Origin: Planctomycetota bacterium
Lineage (GTDB): Bacteria; Planctomycetota; Phycisphaerae; WQYP01; JAJZKY01
DNA length: 14,299 bases
NCBI GenBank assembly: GCA_021803885.1
Contig: JAJZKY010000034.1
Span: 1-14,299 of the forward strand
Reading direction: 5' to 3'
Position numbers and translations under genes: made by a program. A model generated the notes under the pieces. It had not been told where the DNA came from, did no database searches, and saw nothing but the letters and a program-made list of their open reading frames with translations. Below, in pieces: positions 6,166-14,299 of this stretch (position 1 is the stretch's first letter; each line of letters opens with the position of its first letter).

Positions 6166-7122
6166 ATGCAAATGTCGAACCCTTCCCAAACAGAACCGGT
6201 GAAATTACTGCTTTCCGATGTGGACGGCACACTGGTGACGAAAGATAAAATCCTCACGCCACGGGCCATCGCCGCGGTGGCCGCCTTGAAAAAAGCCGGC
6301 ATCGAATTCGCCATCACCAGCGGGCGTCCGCCGCGCGGTATGGAGATGCTCATTAAGCCCCTGGCTATTACAACGCCCCTATCCGCCTTTAATGGCGGGC
6401 TTTTTGTAAAGCCGGATTTATCCATCATGGATCAGAAGGTTCTTCCCGCGGATGTGACGGGACAGATTGTGAAAACCAGCACCAGCCATCGGCTTGATGT
6501 TTGGGTGTACCGTGGAAATGATTGGTACGCGCTATCGGAATATGGCCCGCATGTGGACAGAGAAAGCTGGACGGTGAAATTCCAACCCAAGGTGGTCAAG
6601 AATTTTGACGGTTTGCTGGACAATGTCGTTAAAATTGTCGGCGTAAGCGATGATCTGGATGAGGTGGCCTGCGCCGAGGCTGATGCGCGGGAGCAGTTTG
6701 GAGACCATGTTTCGGCGGCGCGATCGCAGCCGTATTATCTGGATGTCACGCACCCGGACGCCAACAAAGGCGGGGTGGTTCGGCGCTTATCGCAGGAATT
6801 CAACATTCCGGTTTCCCGCATCGCCACCATGGGCGATATGCCCAATGATGTGCTGAGGTTCGCCCATAGCGGGCTTTCCATCGCAATGGGTAACGCCAGC
6901 GCCCAAGTGCAGCGCGCCGCGGGGCGGGTGTCGGATTCCGGCGAGGGCCGTTGGACGATTACGGCGGCGATTGATGAGTCGGTTCCAGTTCCGGTGCTTA
7001 GCGCGGCGTTGTATGAACGGTTCAGTTCGCGCGGTGCGGCGGAATTCGCCGATCGGCTGTTGTCGGCCATGCGGTTCGAGTTTGGCGGCCACATGGAAAA
7101 GCGGCCGGAAGAGATAAGATAA
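6166..7122 (+). CDS. Cof-type HAD-superfamily (class IIB) phosphatase
   Basis: This 318-residue hydrolase has all four HAD motifs. Motif I is [10 protein letters not shown] with nucleophile D18 and acid/base D20; motif II is AITSGRP (T51/S52); motif III Lys is K201 in DANKGG; motif IV is MGDMPNDV with D224 and D228. The region between about 85 and 190 is the large C2-type cap of the Cof/YbiV group, whose members dephosphorylate sugar phosphates and similar metabolites. The exact substrate cannot be read from sequence. The C-terminal ~45 residues beyond the usual Cof end are an extension without a recognised domain. Start is ATG 6166 or ATG 6172; neither has a clear ribosome binding site. It ends 25 bp before the phosphoketolase gene, so co-transcription is likely and a role with pentose, hexose or tetrose phosphates is plausible. 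Confidence 0.9.
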   Translation: MQMSNPSQTEPVKLLLSDVDGTLVTKDKILTPRAIAAVAALKKAGIEFAITSGRPPRGMEMLIKPLAITTPLSAFNGGLFVKPDLSIMDQKVLPADVTGQIVKTSTSHRLDVWVYRGNDWYALSEYGPHVDRESWTVKFQPKVVKNFDGLLDNVVKIVGVSDDLDEVACAEADAREQFGDHVSAARSQPYYLDVTHPDANKGGVVRRLSQEFNIPVSRIATMGDMPNDVLRFAHSGLSIAMGNASAQVQRAAGRVSDSGEGRWTITAAIDESVPVPVLSAALYERFSSRGAAEFADRLLSAMRFEFGGHMEKRPEEIR

Positions 7123-7147
7123 AATATTTATATAAAGGAATTAAATC

Positions 7148-9526
7148 ATGAAAACCAACACCCTCGCCCCGGAAATGCTCGCCAAAATGGATGCCTACTG
7201 GCGGGCTGCCAACTATCTCTCGGTCGGCCAGATTTATCTTTATGATAACCCGCTGCTGAAAAAGCCTCTGACCCTCGCCCATATCAAGCCGCTGCTGCTG
7301 GGACACTGGGGCACCACACCGGGACAAAACTTCATCTACACGCACCTCAACCGCGTCATCAAAAAATATGACCTTGATATGATTTACCTCTCTGGTCCGG
7401 GGCACGGCGGTCCGGCGGTGGTCGCCCATGTCTATCTTGAGGGAACCTACAGCGAAGTGTATCCGAATGTCAGTCAGGATGAGGCCGGTTTGAAAAAACT
7501 CTTCAAACAGTTCTCCTTCCCCGGTGGAATTCCCAGTCATGCCGCGCCGGAGACGCCGGGCTCCATCCACGAGGGCGGCGAACTGGGGTATTCGATCAGC
7601 CACGCTTTCGGCGCGGTGTTCGATAATCCGGATCTCGTCGCCGCCTGCGTAGTCGGCGATGGCGAAGCGGAAACCGGGCCCCTGGCCACAAGCTGGCATT
7701 CCAATAAGTTTCTCAACCCTAAAACCGACGGCGCCGTGCTGCCGATCCTGCACCTCAACGGCTACAAGATTTCCAATCCCACTATTCTCGCCCGCATCGA
7801 GCCTGAGGAATTGGACCAGTTGCTTCGCGGCTACGGCTGGACCCCCTTCTTCGTCGAAGGGCACGAACCGGCGCTCATGCATGAGGCTATGGCCGCCACG
7901 CTCGATACGGTGGTGGAGCGAATTAAACAAATCCAACAGGAGGCGCGCACCCATGGCAACACCATGCGCCCGCGCTGGCCCATGATCGTCCTGAATTCAC
8001 CCAAAGGCTGGACCGGACCCAAAATAGTCGATGGCCTGCAAGTTGAGGGGACCTTCCGGGCACACCAGGTTCCGCTCTCCGACCCGGCGAAAAATCCGGA
8101 GCATCTCCGACAACTCGAAAGCTGGATGAAAAGCTATCATTCCGAGGAACTCTTTGATGAGAATGGCCGCCTGCAACCGGAATTGGCGGAACTTGCCCCC
8201 ACGGGCCAGCGGCGCATGGGCGCGAATCCCCACGCCAACGGCGGGATTCTGCGGCGGGACCTGCGGATGCCGGATTTTCGCGACTATGCCGTGCGCGTAC
8301 CCGCGCCAGGCCTGGGCGGCATCGGCGATACGCATGTTCTCGGGCCTTTTCTGCGCGATGTGGCCAAGCTGAATCACAAGCCGCGGAATTTCCGTGTATT
8401 CGGTCCCGATGAGACGCTCTCAAACGGCTTGGGAGCGGTGTTCGGCGTGACCCATCGCCAATGGGAAGCCCGGACCCTGGCCAACGATGAATTTCTCGCG
8501 CCGGCGGGCGGTGTGCTGGATTCCATGCTCAGCGAGCACCAGTGCCAGGGATGGCTGGAAGGATACCTTCTTACCGGGCGGCACGGCGTATTCAACTGCT
8601 ACGAAGCCTTCATCCACATCGTCGATTCCATGTTCAATCAGCACGCCAAGTGGCTGGAAGTCACGCGGGACTTGCCTTGGCGGCTGGACATCTCCTCGCT
8701 GAATTATCTGCTCTCCTCGCATGTGTGGCGCCAGGACCACAACGGTTTTACCCACCAGGATCCCGGCTTTCTCGATCACGTGGTCAACAAAAAATCCGAG
8801 ATCGTGCGGGTTTACCTGCCGCCGGACGCCAACTGTCTGCTTTCCGTCATGGATCACTGCCTGCGCAGCCGGCAGTATGTCAATGTGATCGTGGCCGGAA
8901 AACACCCGGCGCCGCAGTGGTTGTCGGTAGAAGCCGCCGCCGTACATTGCGAGGAAGGTATCGGCATCTGGACATGGGCCAGCAATGACAAGGGCCTGGA
9001 TCCGGATGTTGTGCTGGGCTGCGCCGGCGACGTGCCCACACTGGAGATTCTGGCCGCCGTTTCCATTCTGCGGCAGCAACTGCCCGATATCAAAATCCGT
9101 GTGATCAACGTCGTGGACCTGATGAAGCTCCAACCCGGCAGCGAGCATCCGCACGGGCTAAGCGACGCCGACTTCGATTCGCTTTTTACAAAAGACAAGC
9201 CCATCATCTTTGCTTTTCACGGCTACCCGTGGCTGATACACCGGCTGACCTATCGCCGCACCAATCACCACAACCTGCACGTCCGCGGATACAAGGAAAA
9301 AGGAACCATCACCACGCCCTTCGACATGACCGTGCTCAATGACATGGACCGTTTTCACCTCGTGCAGGATGTGGTGGATCGCCTGCCGCACCTGGGCGCA
9401 AAAGCGGCCTATCTCAAGCAGATGGTGCGGGACAAACTCATCGAGCACAGGCGCTACATCGACCAGCACGGCCAGGACCTGCCCGAGGTTCGAAACTGGA
9501 AGTGGCCGGAAGCGAGGGTGAAATGA
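7148..9526 (+). CDS. xfp: Phosphoketolase (xylulose-5-P/fructose-6-P)
   Basis: This 792-residue protein is a complete thiamine-diphosphate-dependent phosphoketolase, within the usual 780-830 range. It cleaves xylulose 5-phosphate (and often fructose 6-phosphate) with phosphate to acetyl-phosphate and glyceraldehyde 3-phosphate (or erythrose 4-phosphate). Visible landmarks are H53 in GHWGTTPG, H86 in GPGHGGP, signature EGGELGYS at 142-149, the ThDP/Mg motif [19 protein letters not shown] from 170, [10 protein letters not shown] with E422, and the cofactor-activating Glu E486 in FNCYEAF. The C-terminal domain carries [23 protein letters not shown] precedes the ATG with normal spacing. No acetate kinase or phosphotransacetylase is in the window, so the fate of acetyl-phosphate is not visible. 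Cytoplasmic. Substrate preference between the two sugars cannot be decided here. Confidence 0.97.
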   Translation: MKTNTLAPEMLAKMDAYWRAANYLSVGQIYLYDNPLLKKPLTLAHIKPLLLGHWGTTPGQNFIYTHLNRVIKKYDLDMIYLSGPGHGGPAVVAHVYLEGTYSEVYPNVSQDEAGLKKLFKQFSFPGGIPSHAAPETPGSIHEGGELGYSISHAFGAVFDNPDLVAACVVGDGEAETGPLATSWHSNKFLNPKTDGAVLPILHLNGYKISNPTILARIEPEELDQLLRGYGWTPFFVEGHEPALMHEAMAATLDTVVERIKQIQQEARTHGNTMRPRWPMIVLNSPKGWTGPKIVDGLQVEGTFRAHQVPLSDPAKNPEHLRQLESWMKSYHSEELFDENGRLQPELAELAPTGQRRMGANPHANGGILRRDLRMPDFRDYAVRVPAPGLGGIGDTHVLGPFLRDVAKLNHKPRNFRVFGPDETLSNGLGAVFGVTHRQWEARTLANDEFLAPAGGVLDSMLSEHQCQGWLEGYLLTGRHGVFNCYEAFIHIVDSMFNQHAKWLEVTRDLPWRLDISSLNYLLSSHVWRQDHNGFTHQDPGFLDHVVNKKSEIVRVYLPPDANCLLSVMDHCLRSRQYVNVIVAGKHPAPQWLSVEAAAVHCEEGIGIWTWASNDKGLDPDVVLGCAGDVPTLEILAAVSILRQQLPDIKIRVINVVDLMKLQPGSEHPHGLSDADFDSLFTKDKPIIFAFHGYPWLIHRLTYRRTNHHNLHVRGYKEKGTITTPFDMTVLNDMDRFHLVQDVVDRLPHLGAKAAYLKQMVRDKLIEHRRYIDQHGQDLPEVRNWKWPEARVK

Positions 9527-9618
9527 TTTCCCCGGAAGCCGACAAAGGTCTCTCGGCAAGGAACACATTGAAACCACGACCACCGTGCCGTCGCTCATCG
9601 CGCCGGGCAAGGTCTGCC

Positions 9619-9646
9619 GTCCCTGGATGGAAATCCATCCAGGGAC
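9619..9646. repeat. Perfect 13-bp-arm inverted repeat between xfp and the ATPase
   Basis: GTCCCTGGATGGA (9619-9631) and its exact complement TCCATCCAGGGAC (9634-9646) are separated by two bases. As RNA it would form about 12 pairs with an AAAT loop. No T run follows directly, so it is not a classic intrinsic terminator; the nearest GGGTTTTAT lies about 20 bases further. It could act as a terminator or attenuator for xfp, an mRNA stabiliser, or a protein-binding palindrome for the ATPase gene that starts 48 bases downstream. The rest of the 168-base gap holds no gene I can support. Confidence 0.6.
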
Positions 9647-9694
9647 ACCGCCCATAAGTCCGCCCGGGTTTTATAAATACGGGGAATACTATCT

Positions 9695-12037
9695 ATGAGC
9701 TTAACTTCCACACCGAATCTCGCCGCCATTCCCACAGTCGCCGCCGCCAAAGGGCTTTCCGCACAGGAGGCCGCCGAACGGCTGAAAAAGTTCGGCCCCA
9801 ATTCCATCCCGGAACAAAAATCGCATCCCCTTCGCCGGTTTCTGTTAAAGTTCTGGGCGCCTGTTCCATGGATGCTCGAAGTCACGTTCGCCTTGGAAAT
9901 TGCCATGGGCAAGCCGATGGAAGCCATCATTATCGCCTTGCTGCTGGTCGGCAATGCGGTTCTGGGATTCGTGGAAGAAGGCAAGGCCCAGGCCGCTTTG
10001 GAAATTCTTCGTCACCGACTGGAAATTAACGCCCGCGTCATGCGTGATGGCAAATGGCTGCCAATACCCGCCCGCGATTTGGTGCCCGGTGATTGTATTT
10101 ATCTCCGCATGGGCGACATGGTTCCCGCTGATGCCCGGCTCGTCCAAGGGGATATACAAGTTGATCAGTCGGCGTTGACCGGAGAATCCGCGCCGGTTGA
10201 GCTTGCTACGGGGGGCGATGCCCGTTCCGGCTCGGTGGTTAAACGCGGCGAGGCCGCCGCGGAAGTCACCGCTACCGGTGCCAAAAGCATGTTTGGCAAA
10301 ACTGCGGAACTGGTGCGCGGAGCCAAAACCGTCGGCCACATGGAACAGATTATTTTTTCCATCGTCAAATATCTTCTGATGATGGATGTCACACTGGTGG
10401 TTATCGTTTTGATATACGCCTTTTCCATGGGCATGGCCTGGTCCGTTATACTGCCTTTCGCCTTGATCCTATTGGTGGCTTCCGTGCCAGTGGCGCTTCC
10501 GGCCACTTTTACGCTGGCACAAGCCACCGCTTCACTGGAAATGGCGGACAACAATGTGCTGGTGACACGCCTGTCAGCCATCCAGGAATTGTCGGGCATG
10601 CAGGAACTCTGTTGTGATAAAACCGGCACGCTAACGCTCAACGAACTGGCTCTGGAAAAAGTTCAAGGACTCAATGGTGCCGCCGAACCGGACGTTCTGG
10701 CGTTTGCCGCGCAGACGTGTGATGCCGGCACCCAGGATCCCATTGATATGGCCATTCTTAAAAAATATCAGGAGAATCCCGTTGCGGCATTCCATTGGAA
10801 GCGCTCCAAGTTAATCCCCTTTGATCCCTCCACCAAACGCGCCGAAGCCGAACTGGAGATGGATGGCAAAAAGGCCCGCGCGATGAAAGGCGCACCGGCC
10901 ACATTGGTCGCCTTGTGCAAAAACGCCGGGGATAGCCTGAAACAGGCGGACGCTCTGGCGGCGCAGGGCAACCGCGTGATGGGCGTGGCCGCACAGACTG
11001 ATGGTGAATTGAAAATGATCGGCTTGCTGTCCCTGCGCGATCCACCGCGTCCGGAATCGCACGATACGATTGCCAAGCTTCAATCTTTGGGCATCCGCGT
11101 GCGAATGGTTACGGGGGACGGCCAAACCACTGCCCAGGCCATCTCCGCGCAACTGGGTATTGGAAGCAAGTCCGCGGATCGTTCCGCCATTGAAAAGGGG
11201 CAACTTGACGCTGATGTATTTGCCGGCGTTTTTCCGGAGGACAAAATTGCGCTGGTCCGCCAGCTTCAGAGCCGGCATATTATCACCGGAATGACCGGTG
11301 ATGGCGTCAATGACGCCCCGGCGCTTAAGCAGGCGGAAGTCGGAATCGCCGTATCCAATGCCACCGATGTCGCCCGCTCCGCCGCCAGCCTGGTGCTTAC
11401 CAAACCGGGAATTTCTCACCTGACGGACTCGGTCAACATTGGCCGCAAGGTGTACCGGCGCATGCTTACGTACACCACCAATAAGGTCACCAAGACCATT
11501 CAGGTGGCATTGTTTCTGAGTCTGGGCTTGCTGATCACCGGTTCTCTTGTAACCACGCCCCGGTTGATTTTGCTGTTGTTGTTCGCCAATGATTTTGTCA
11601 CCATGTCCCTGGCCGGTGATCGCGTTACGCCTTCAAAGCATCCGGACCGCTGGAACATTCGCATCGTGATGGGGTCCTCCGCCGTGATAGCGGTCTCCTG
11701 GCTCTTATATTGCTTCGCGGTGTTCTATGTCGGCCGGCATTTCCTGAAGTTGCCGGCCACGCAAACGCTGGTCTTTCTGGCCATGGTATTCAGCGGATTG
11801 GCCACGGTATATCTGGTGCGTGAAAGCCGCTCCTTCTGGAAATCCCGGCCGGGAACATTGCTGATCTGGGCCACCGCCGGAGATGTGGTGGTGGTATCCA
11901 CAATGGCGGTCTTTGGAATTTTGATGGTGCCCGTACCCATCATGATGGTGCTGGGATTATTGGCCGCCACCCTCGCCATGATGTTCGTGTTGGATACCGT
12001 CAAAAAACCGCTAATGCGTCGCCTCGCCGGTATGTGA
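9695..12037 (+). CDS. Plasma-membrane-type H+-exporting P-type ATPase (P3A-like)
   Basis: This 780-residue ion pump has the full P-type core in order: actuator motif TGES (162-165), PVALP in helix M4 (265-269), phosphorylation site CDKTGTLT with D308, nucleotide-domain KGAP near 397-400, VTGDG near 471, and the hinge GDGVNDAP at 535-542. Length, the lack of heavy-metal-binding domains, and AND at 631-633 followed by the T-M-S-x-x-x-D-R-V pattern match fungal, plant and bacterial proton pumps, in which this M6 Asp (here D633) carries the proton. About ten membrane helices are expected. It would extrude H+ from the cytoplasm at the cost of ATP. The N-terminus shows the cation-ATPase motif GLSAQEAAERL. 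The C-terminus is short, without the long autoinhibitory tail of plant pumps. The ClC gene starts nine bases after the stop, so the two are almost certainly co-transcribed. Confidence 0.93.
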   Translation: MSLTSTPNLAAIPTVAAAKGLSAQEAAERLKKFGPNSIPEQKSHPLRRFLLKFWAPVPWMLEVTFALEIAMGKPMEAIIIALLLVGNAVLGFVEEGKAQAALEILRHRLEINARVMRDGKWLPIPARDLVPGDCIYLRMGDMVPADARLVQGDIQVDQSALTGESAPVELATGGDARSGSVVKRGEAAAEVTATGAKSMFGKTAELVRGAKTVGHMEQIIFSIVKYLLMMDVTLVVIVLIYAFSMGMAWSVILPFALILLVASVPVALPATFTLAQATASLEMADNNVLVTRLSAIQELSGMQELCCDKTGTLTLNELALEKVQGLNGAAEPDVLAFAAQTCDAGTQDPIDMAILKKYQENPVAAFHWKRSKLIPFDPSTKRAEAELEMDGKKARAMKGAPATLVALCKNAGDSLKQADALAAQGNRVMGVAAQTDGELKMIGLLSLRDPPRPESHDTIAKLQSLGIRVRMVTGDGQTTAQAISAQLGIGSKSADRSAIEKGQLDADVFAGVFPEDKIALVRQLQSRHIITGMTGDGVNDAPALKQAEVGIAVSNATDVARSAASLVLTKPGISHLTDSVNIGRKVYRRMLTYTTNKVTKTIQVALFLSLGLLITGSLVTTPRLILLLLFANDFVTMSLAGDRVTPSKHPDRWNIRIVMGSSAVIAVSWLLYCFAVFYVGRHFLKLPATQTLVFLAMVFSGLATVYLVRESRSFWKSRPGTLLIWATAGDVVVVSTMAVFGILMVPVPIMMVLGLLAATLAMMFVLDTVKKPLMRRLAGM

Positions 12038-12046
12038 GCAATATCC

Positions 12047-13738
12047 ATGAAAGCAATGCCATTCATACAGCCCAATGATTCGTCAGGTTACACGGCGCTG
12101 AATTTCTCTCCTCGATTCTGGCTGCTGGTCGTGATCACCGGTATTGGTGCCGGACTGGGGGCGTCTCTGCTGATGGCACTGCTGGCGGTGGTGCAGCATT
12201 GGTCTTATTCCTATAGTTCGGGTGATTTTCAGCATGCGGCTGAACTTGTATCTCCTTGGCGGCATGTATGGATTATGGCGGTCGCGGGCCTGCTGGCAAC
12301 TGTTGTGATTTGGCTGCTGAAGCACTATTGGCCGGGAAAGGATAGTGACGCCCCCAAAGCCATCTGGTTCAGGTCCGGCCGCTTGCCCTTCATTCGCACT
12401 ATTATCGACGCCGCACTATCTATGACCATCGTTGGCATGGGAGCCTCTCTCGGGCGGGAAGGGGCGCCCAAGCAAGTGGGCGCTGCTGTTGCCAGCGTAC
12501 TTTCCGGTTGGGCTAAATTGGAACCAGCGGAAAGACGATTTTTAGTCGCGTGTGGAGCTGGTGCGGGTATGGGAGCTGTCTATAATGTGCCCCTCGGGGG
12601 TGCCCTGTTTGCGCTTGAAGTATTGCTTGGAACTCTGGCTTTGCCGCTGATTCTCCCCGCGCTTACCGCCTCATTCGTGGCCACCGGAGTTTCCTGGTTG
12701 ACGCTGCCTAACCATGCCACCTATCTGGTGCCCAATTACACTCTTACAGTCGGACAACTGGTCTGGGCGCTGGCCTTTGGCCCTCTTGCCGGTGTTGTCT
12801 CGGTATTATTTGTGCGTTTGATTATTTTGGCGGATGCCAAAAAACCGCAGCGCGGATGGACGCTGATGATGCCGGTGCTCATGTTCACTCTTCTGGGTTG
12901 TTTTGCGATTCCATTTCCGCAGTTATTGGGCAACGGTAAGGATGTCACCCAATTGACTTTCACCAATCAACTCAGCCTGCCCCTGCTACTGGCCATGATT
13001 TTTCTCAAACCATTGGCAACATCCGGTTGCCTGGGTAGCGGAGCGCCGGGCGGTCTTTTTACACCCAGCATCACCATCGGTGCCGTACTGGGTGGATTTT
13101 TCGGCCGTCTCTGGTCTTTTTTCTGGCCGGGTGCAACTCCGGGAAGTTATGCCGTCATTGGTGCCGGCGCGGTATTGGCCGCAACTACGCAAGCCCCTGT
13201 TTCCTCAATTGTTCTACTGCTTGAGCTTACGCATCATACGCTGGATATTTTCGTGCCCATTTTGGTCGCAGTGGCGGGTGCGGCGATAACGGCACGCTTG
13301 CTGGATCGGCGTTCGCTTTACTCCGGACCTATAAATACCATTCGCCCGGCCATAATAATGCCGTTCAAAAACATACAGATATCCTACAAAGCTCGCATCC
13401 ATCAGAATATTGAGATCATTTCAATATCTACAAATTACCGGGCGATTATGGAGCGGTTTCTTGATTCCAATCATGCTCCGAAAATTCTGTATGTAATAGA
13501 TGAAAAGGGCATTTTTGTCGGTCGTATTCTTCTTCCCGCCGTGATTGCTTGCCACCCATTGGCCCGTGTTCTGGATACCGGGGCGGCGGCTGATGTTGTA
13601 ACACCCGTGAACTGCCTGCTTCCGCAAATGACCCAGGCCGATGTACAACGCCAATTGTATCGTGAGCCAACGGGAGAGGTGCCGGTTATCGACGCCCTTG
13701 GCGGCCACCTGCTTGGTGTGGTTCGGCGGAATCTATAG
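12047..13738 (+). CDS. ClC-family chloride channel/transporter with CBS domains
   Basis: Residues about 25-430 of this 563-residue protein form the ClC membrane domain. The selectivity segments are present in modified form: DSDAP (about 103-107) where GSGIP is usual, keeping the Ser; GREGAPKQ with the gating Glu E138; GGLFTP (335-340); and SLYS with Y425, the second anion-coordinating residue. Aligned by eye with the E. coli exchanger, the inner proton-transfer Glu position is Val (V192, in FALEVL), as in ClC channels. Residues about 440-563 are cytoplasmic and contain two CBS-like segments (IISISTNYRAIMERF, then DVVTPVNCLLPQM to GEVPVIDALGGHLLGVV), which often bind nucleotides and control gating. 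Start is ATG 12047 or ATG 12056; no strong ribosome binding site is seen, so translation may depend on coupling to the ATPase. It probably provides chloride as counter-ion for proton pumping. Confidence 0.93.
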   Translation: MKAMPFIQPNDSSGYTALNFSPRFWLLVVITGIGAGLGASLLMALLAVVQHWSYSYSSGDFQHAAELVSPWRHVWIMAVAGLLATVVIWLLKHYWPGKDSDAPKAIWFRSGRLPFIRTIIDAALSMTIVGMGASLGREGAPKQVGAAVASVLSGWAKLEPAERRFLVACGAGAGMGAVYNVPLGGALFALEVLLGTLALPLILPALTASFVATGVSWLTLPNHATYLVPNYTLTVGQLVWALAFGPLAGVVSVLFVRLIILADAKKPQRGWTLMMPVLMFTLLGCFAIPFPQLLGNGKDVTQLTFTNQLSLPLLLAMIFLKPLATSGCLGSGAPGGLFTPSITIGAVLGGFFGRLWSFFWPGATPGSYAVIGAGAVLAATTQAPVSSIVLLLELTHHTLDIFVPILVAVAGAAITARLLDRRSLYSGPINTIRPAIIMPFKNIQISYKARIHQNIEIISISTNYRAIMERFLDSNHAPKILYVIDEKGIFVGRILLPAVIACHPLARVLDTGAAADVVTPVNCLLPQMTQADVQRQLYREPTGEVPVIDALGGHLLGVVRRNL

Positions 13739-13763
13739 ATCGGATGAAACTACTACTACAACG

Positions 13764-14299
13764 CTACGGAAGAGGCCAATTGCACATGCGTAGGTCTTTC
13801 AAAAACAGGCCGATCGCCCGCAACCGACGCAGGGTTCGCTTGCGGTGGCAGGTTCGGGCTTTGGCGGCGCGTTGTTGGGTGAGAAGCAACCGCTTCTGGA
13901 TCGACTCGGCCAAAGCTCTCGAACAACGTCCGCCACGACGCCACAGGGGAGTCAGATTGGCCAGGGCGGTGCGGATTTGGCAGAGCGTCAATTCCGGATT
14001 TTTTTTCCCGATGTTGTTGGTGGAACTCGGCCAGGAACAGGTAACTCACGCACGTGAGGATCAGATGGCGTTGGATCGACAGGTATCGGCGGACTTCAAA
14101 ATGGTCCAGCCCCAGTTCGCCCTTGCCATCCTCGAACATCCGTTCGATCTTCCAGCGGGAGAAGGCCACCAGGAGCAGCGTTTCCACCGGCGTATCTTCC
14201 GGGGCATTGCTCAGGAAGTATTTAACTTCTTCGGAATTCAGGACGTTGATGGCCGCCAGCAGGTGATGCGGTGCGGCGGGCAGGCCATTGGCATCCTGG
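13764..14299 (-). pseudogene. IS701/IS4-like DDE transposase, C-terminal part, frame broken
   Basis: The minus strand, read from the right edge, encodes LLVAFSRWKIERMFEDGKGELGLDHFEV and RHLILTCVSYLFLAEFHQQHR. This is the end of a DDE transposase with the catalytic Glu in the W-x-I-E-x-x-F-x-x-x-K-x-E-L-G-L-D-H-F pattern of IS701/IS4-like elements. At a run of eight A (minus strand; T run at 13999-14006) the frame changes. Continuing as read gives an unfamiliar tail ending at 13756, while the shifted frame gives the family-like LTLCQIRTALANLTPLW and RRGGRCSRALAE, then HRKRTLRRLR, ending at 13764. The break is either a one-base indel or a slippage site. The 5' two thirds of the gene, including the first two catalytic Asp, lie outside the window. 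I could not identify the terminal repeat of the element. Confidence 0.75.

Noticed and set aside
7022..7954. Open frame of 310 codons on the minus strand across the start of xfp
   Set aside because: It runs antisense to the HAD C-terminus and the phosphoketolase N-terminus, both with clear motifs; it has no recognisable domain and reflects GC-biased codon use.
9619..9646. Classic rho-independent terminator for xfp
   Set aside because: The stem is strong but no T run follows directly, so it is listed as an inverted repeat of uncertain role.

Overview
The window is bacterial DNA of moderately high GC (estimated by eye). The style of its YD/RHS-type proteins, the VapBC pairs with 79-residue antitoxins, and the IS66 and IS701/IS4-like transposases suggest a Planctomycetota or other PVC-type genome. 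That is an impression from family resemblance; no rRNA or tRNA gene is present to confirm it.

Left third (1-5471) is an accessory, rearranged region. It opens with the 3' part of a gene of 36-residue Sel1-like repeats. That gene overlaps, by ATGA, an orphan RHS tip (conserved core plus a 91-residue variable C-terminus). A membrane-anchored orphan follows. This looks like a polymorphic-toxin tip cassette with candidate immunity genes. Next come two toxin-antitoxin loci of the same layout. The first has an intact antitoxin but a VapC cut off after about 34 recognisable residues; the second vapBC is intact. A 404-base stretch with no convincing gene lies between them and carries a strong extended -10 promoter for the second pair. 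A second RHS fragment, from the part of an RHS protein that normally precedes the tip, follows and stops abruptly at a decayed IS66 element (4309-5471). I could delimit that element by imperfect 13-bp terminal inverted repeats.

Right two thirds (5518-13738) is an orderly block of five intact same-strand genes: a small membrane protein resembling DUF1269/stress-protein families, a Cof-type HAD phosphatase, a full-length phosphoketolase (xfp), a P-type ATPase of the plasma-membrane H+-ATPase class, and a ClC chloride transporter or channel with C-terminal CBS domains. Spacing is tight at HAD-xfp (25 bp) and ATPase-ClC (9 bp). A perfect 13-bp-arm inverted repeat lies between xfp and the ATPase. 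The set reads as a metabolic and pH-homeostasis module: phosphoketolase makes acetyl-phosphate, the ATPase extrudes protons, and the ClC protein moves chloride to balance charge or exchange protons.

The right edge (13764-14299) holds the C-terminal part of an IS701/IS4-like transposase on the minus strand. Its reading frame breaks at a run of eight A, and the gene continues past the window. The metabolic block is therefore flanked on both sides by transposon material, consistent with a mobile or recently rearranged island.
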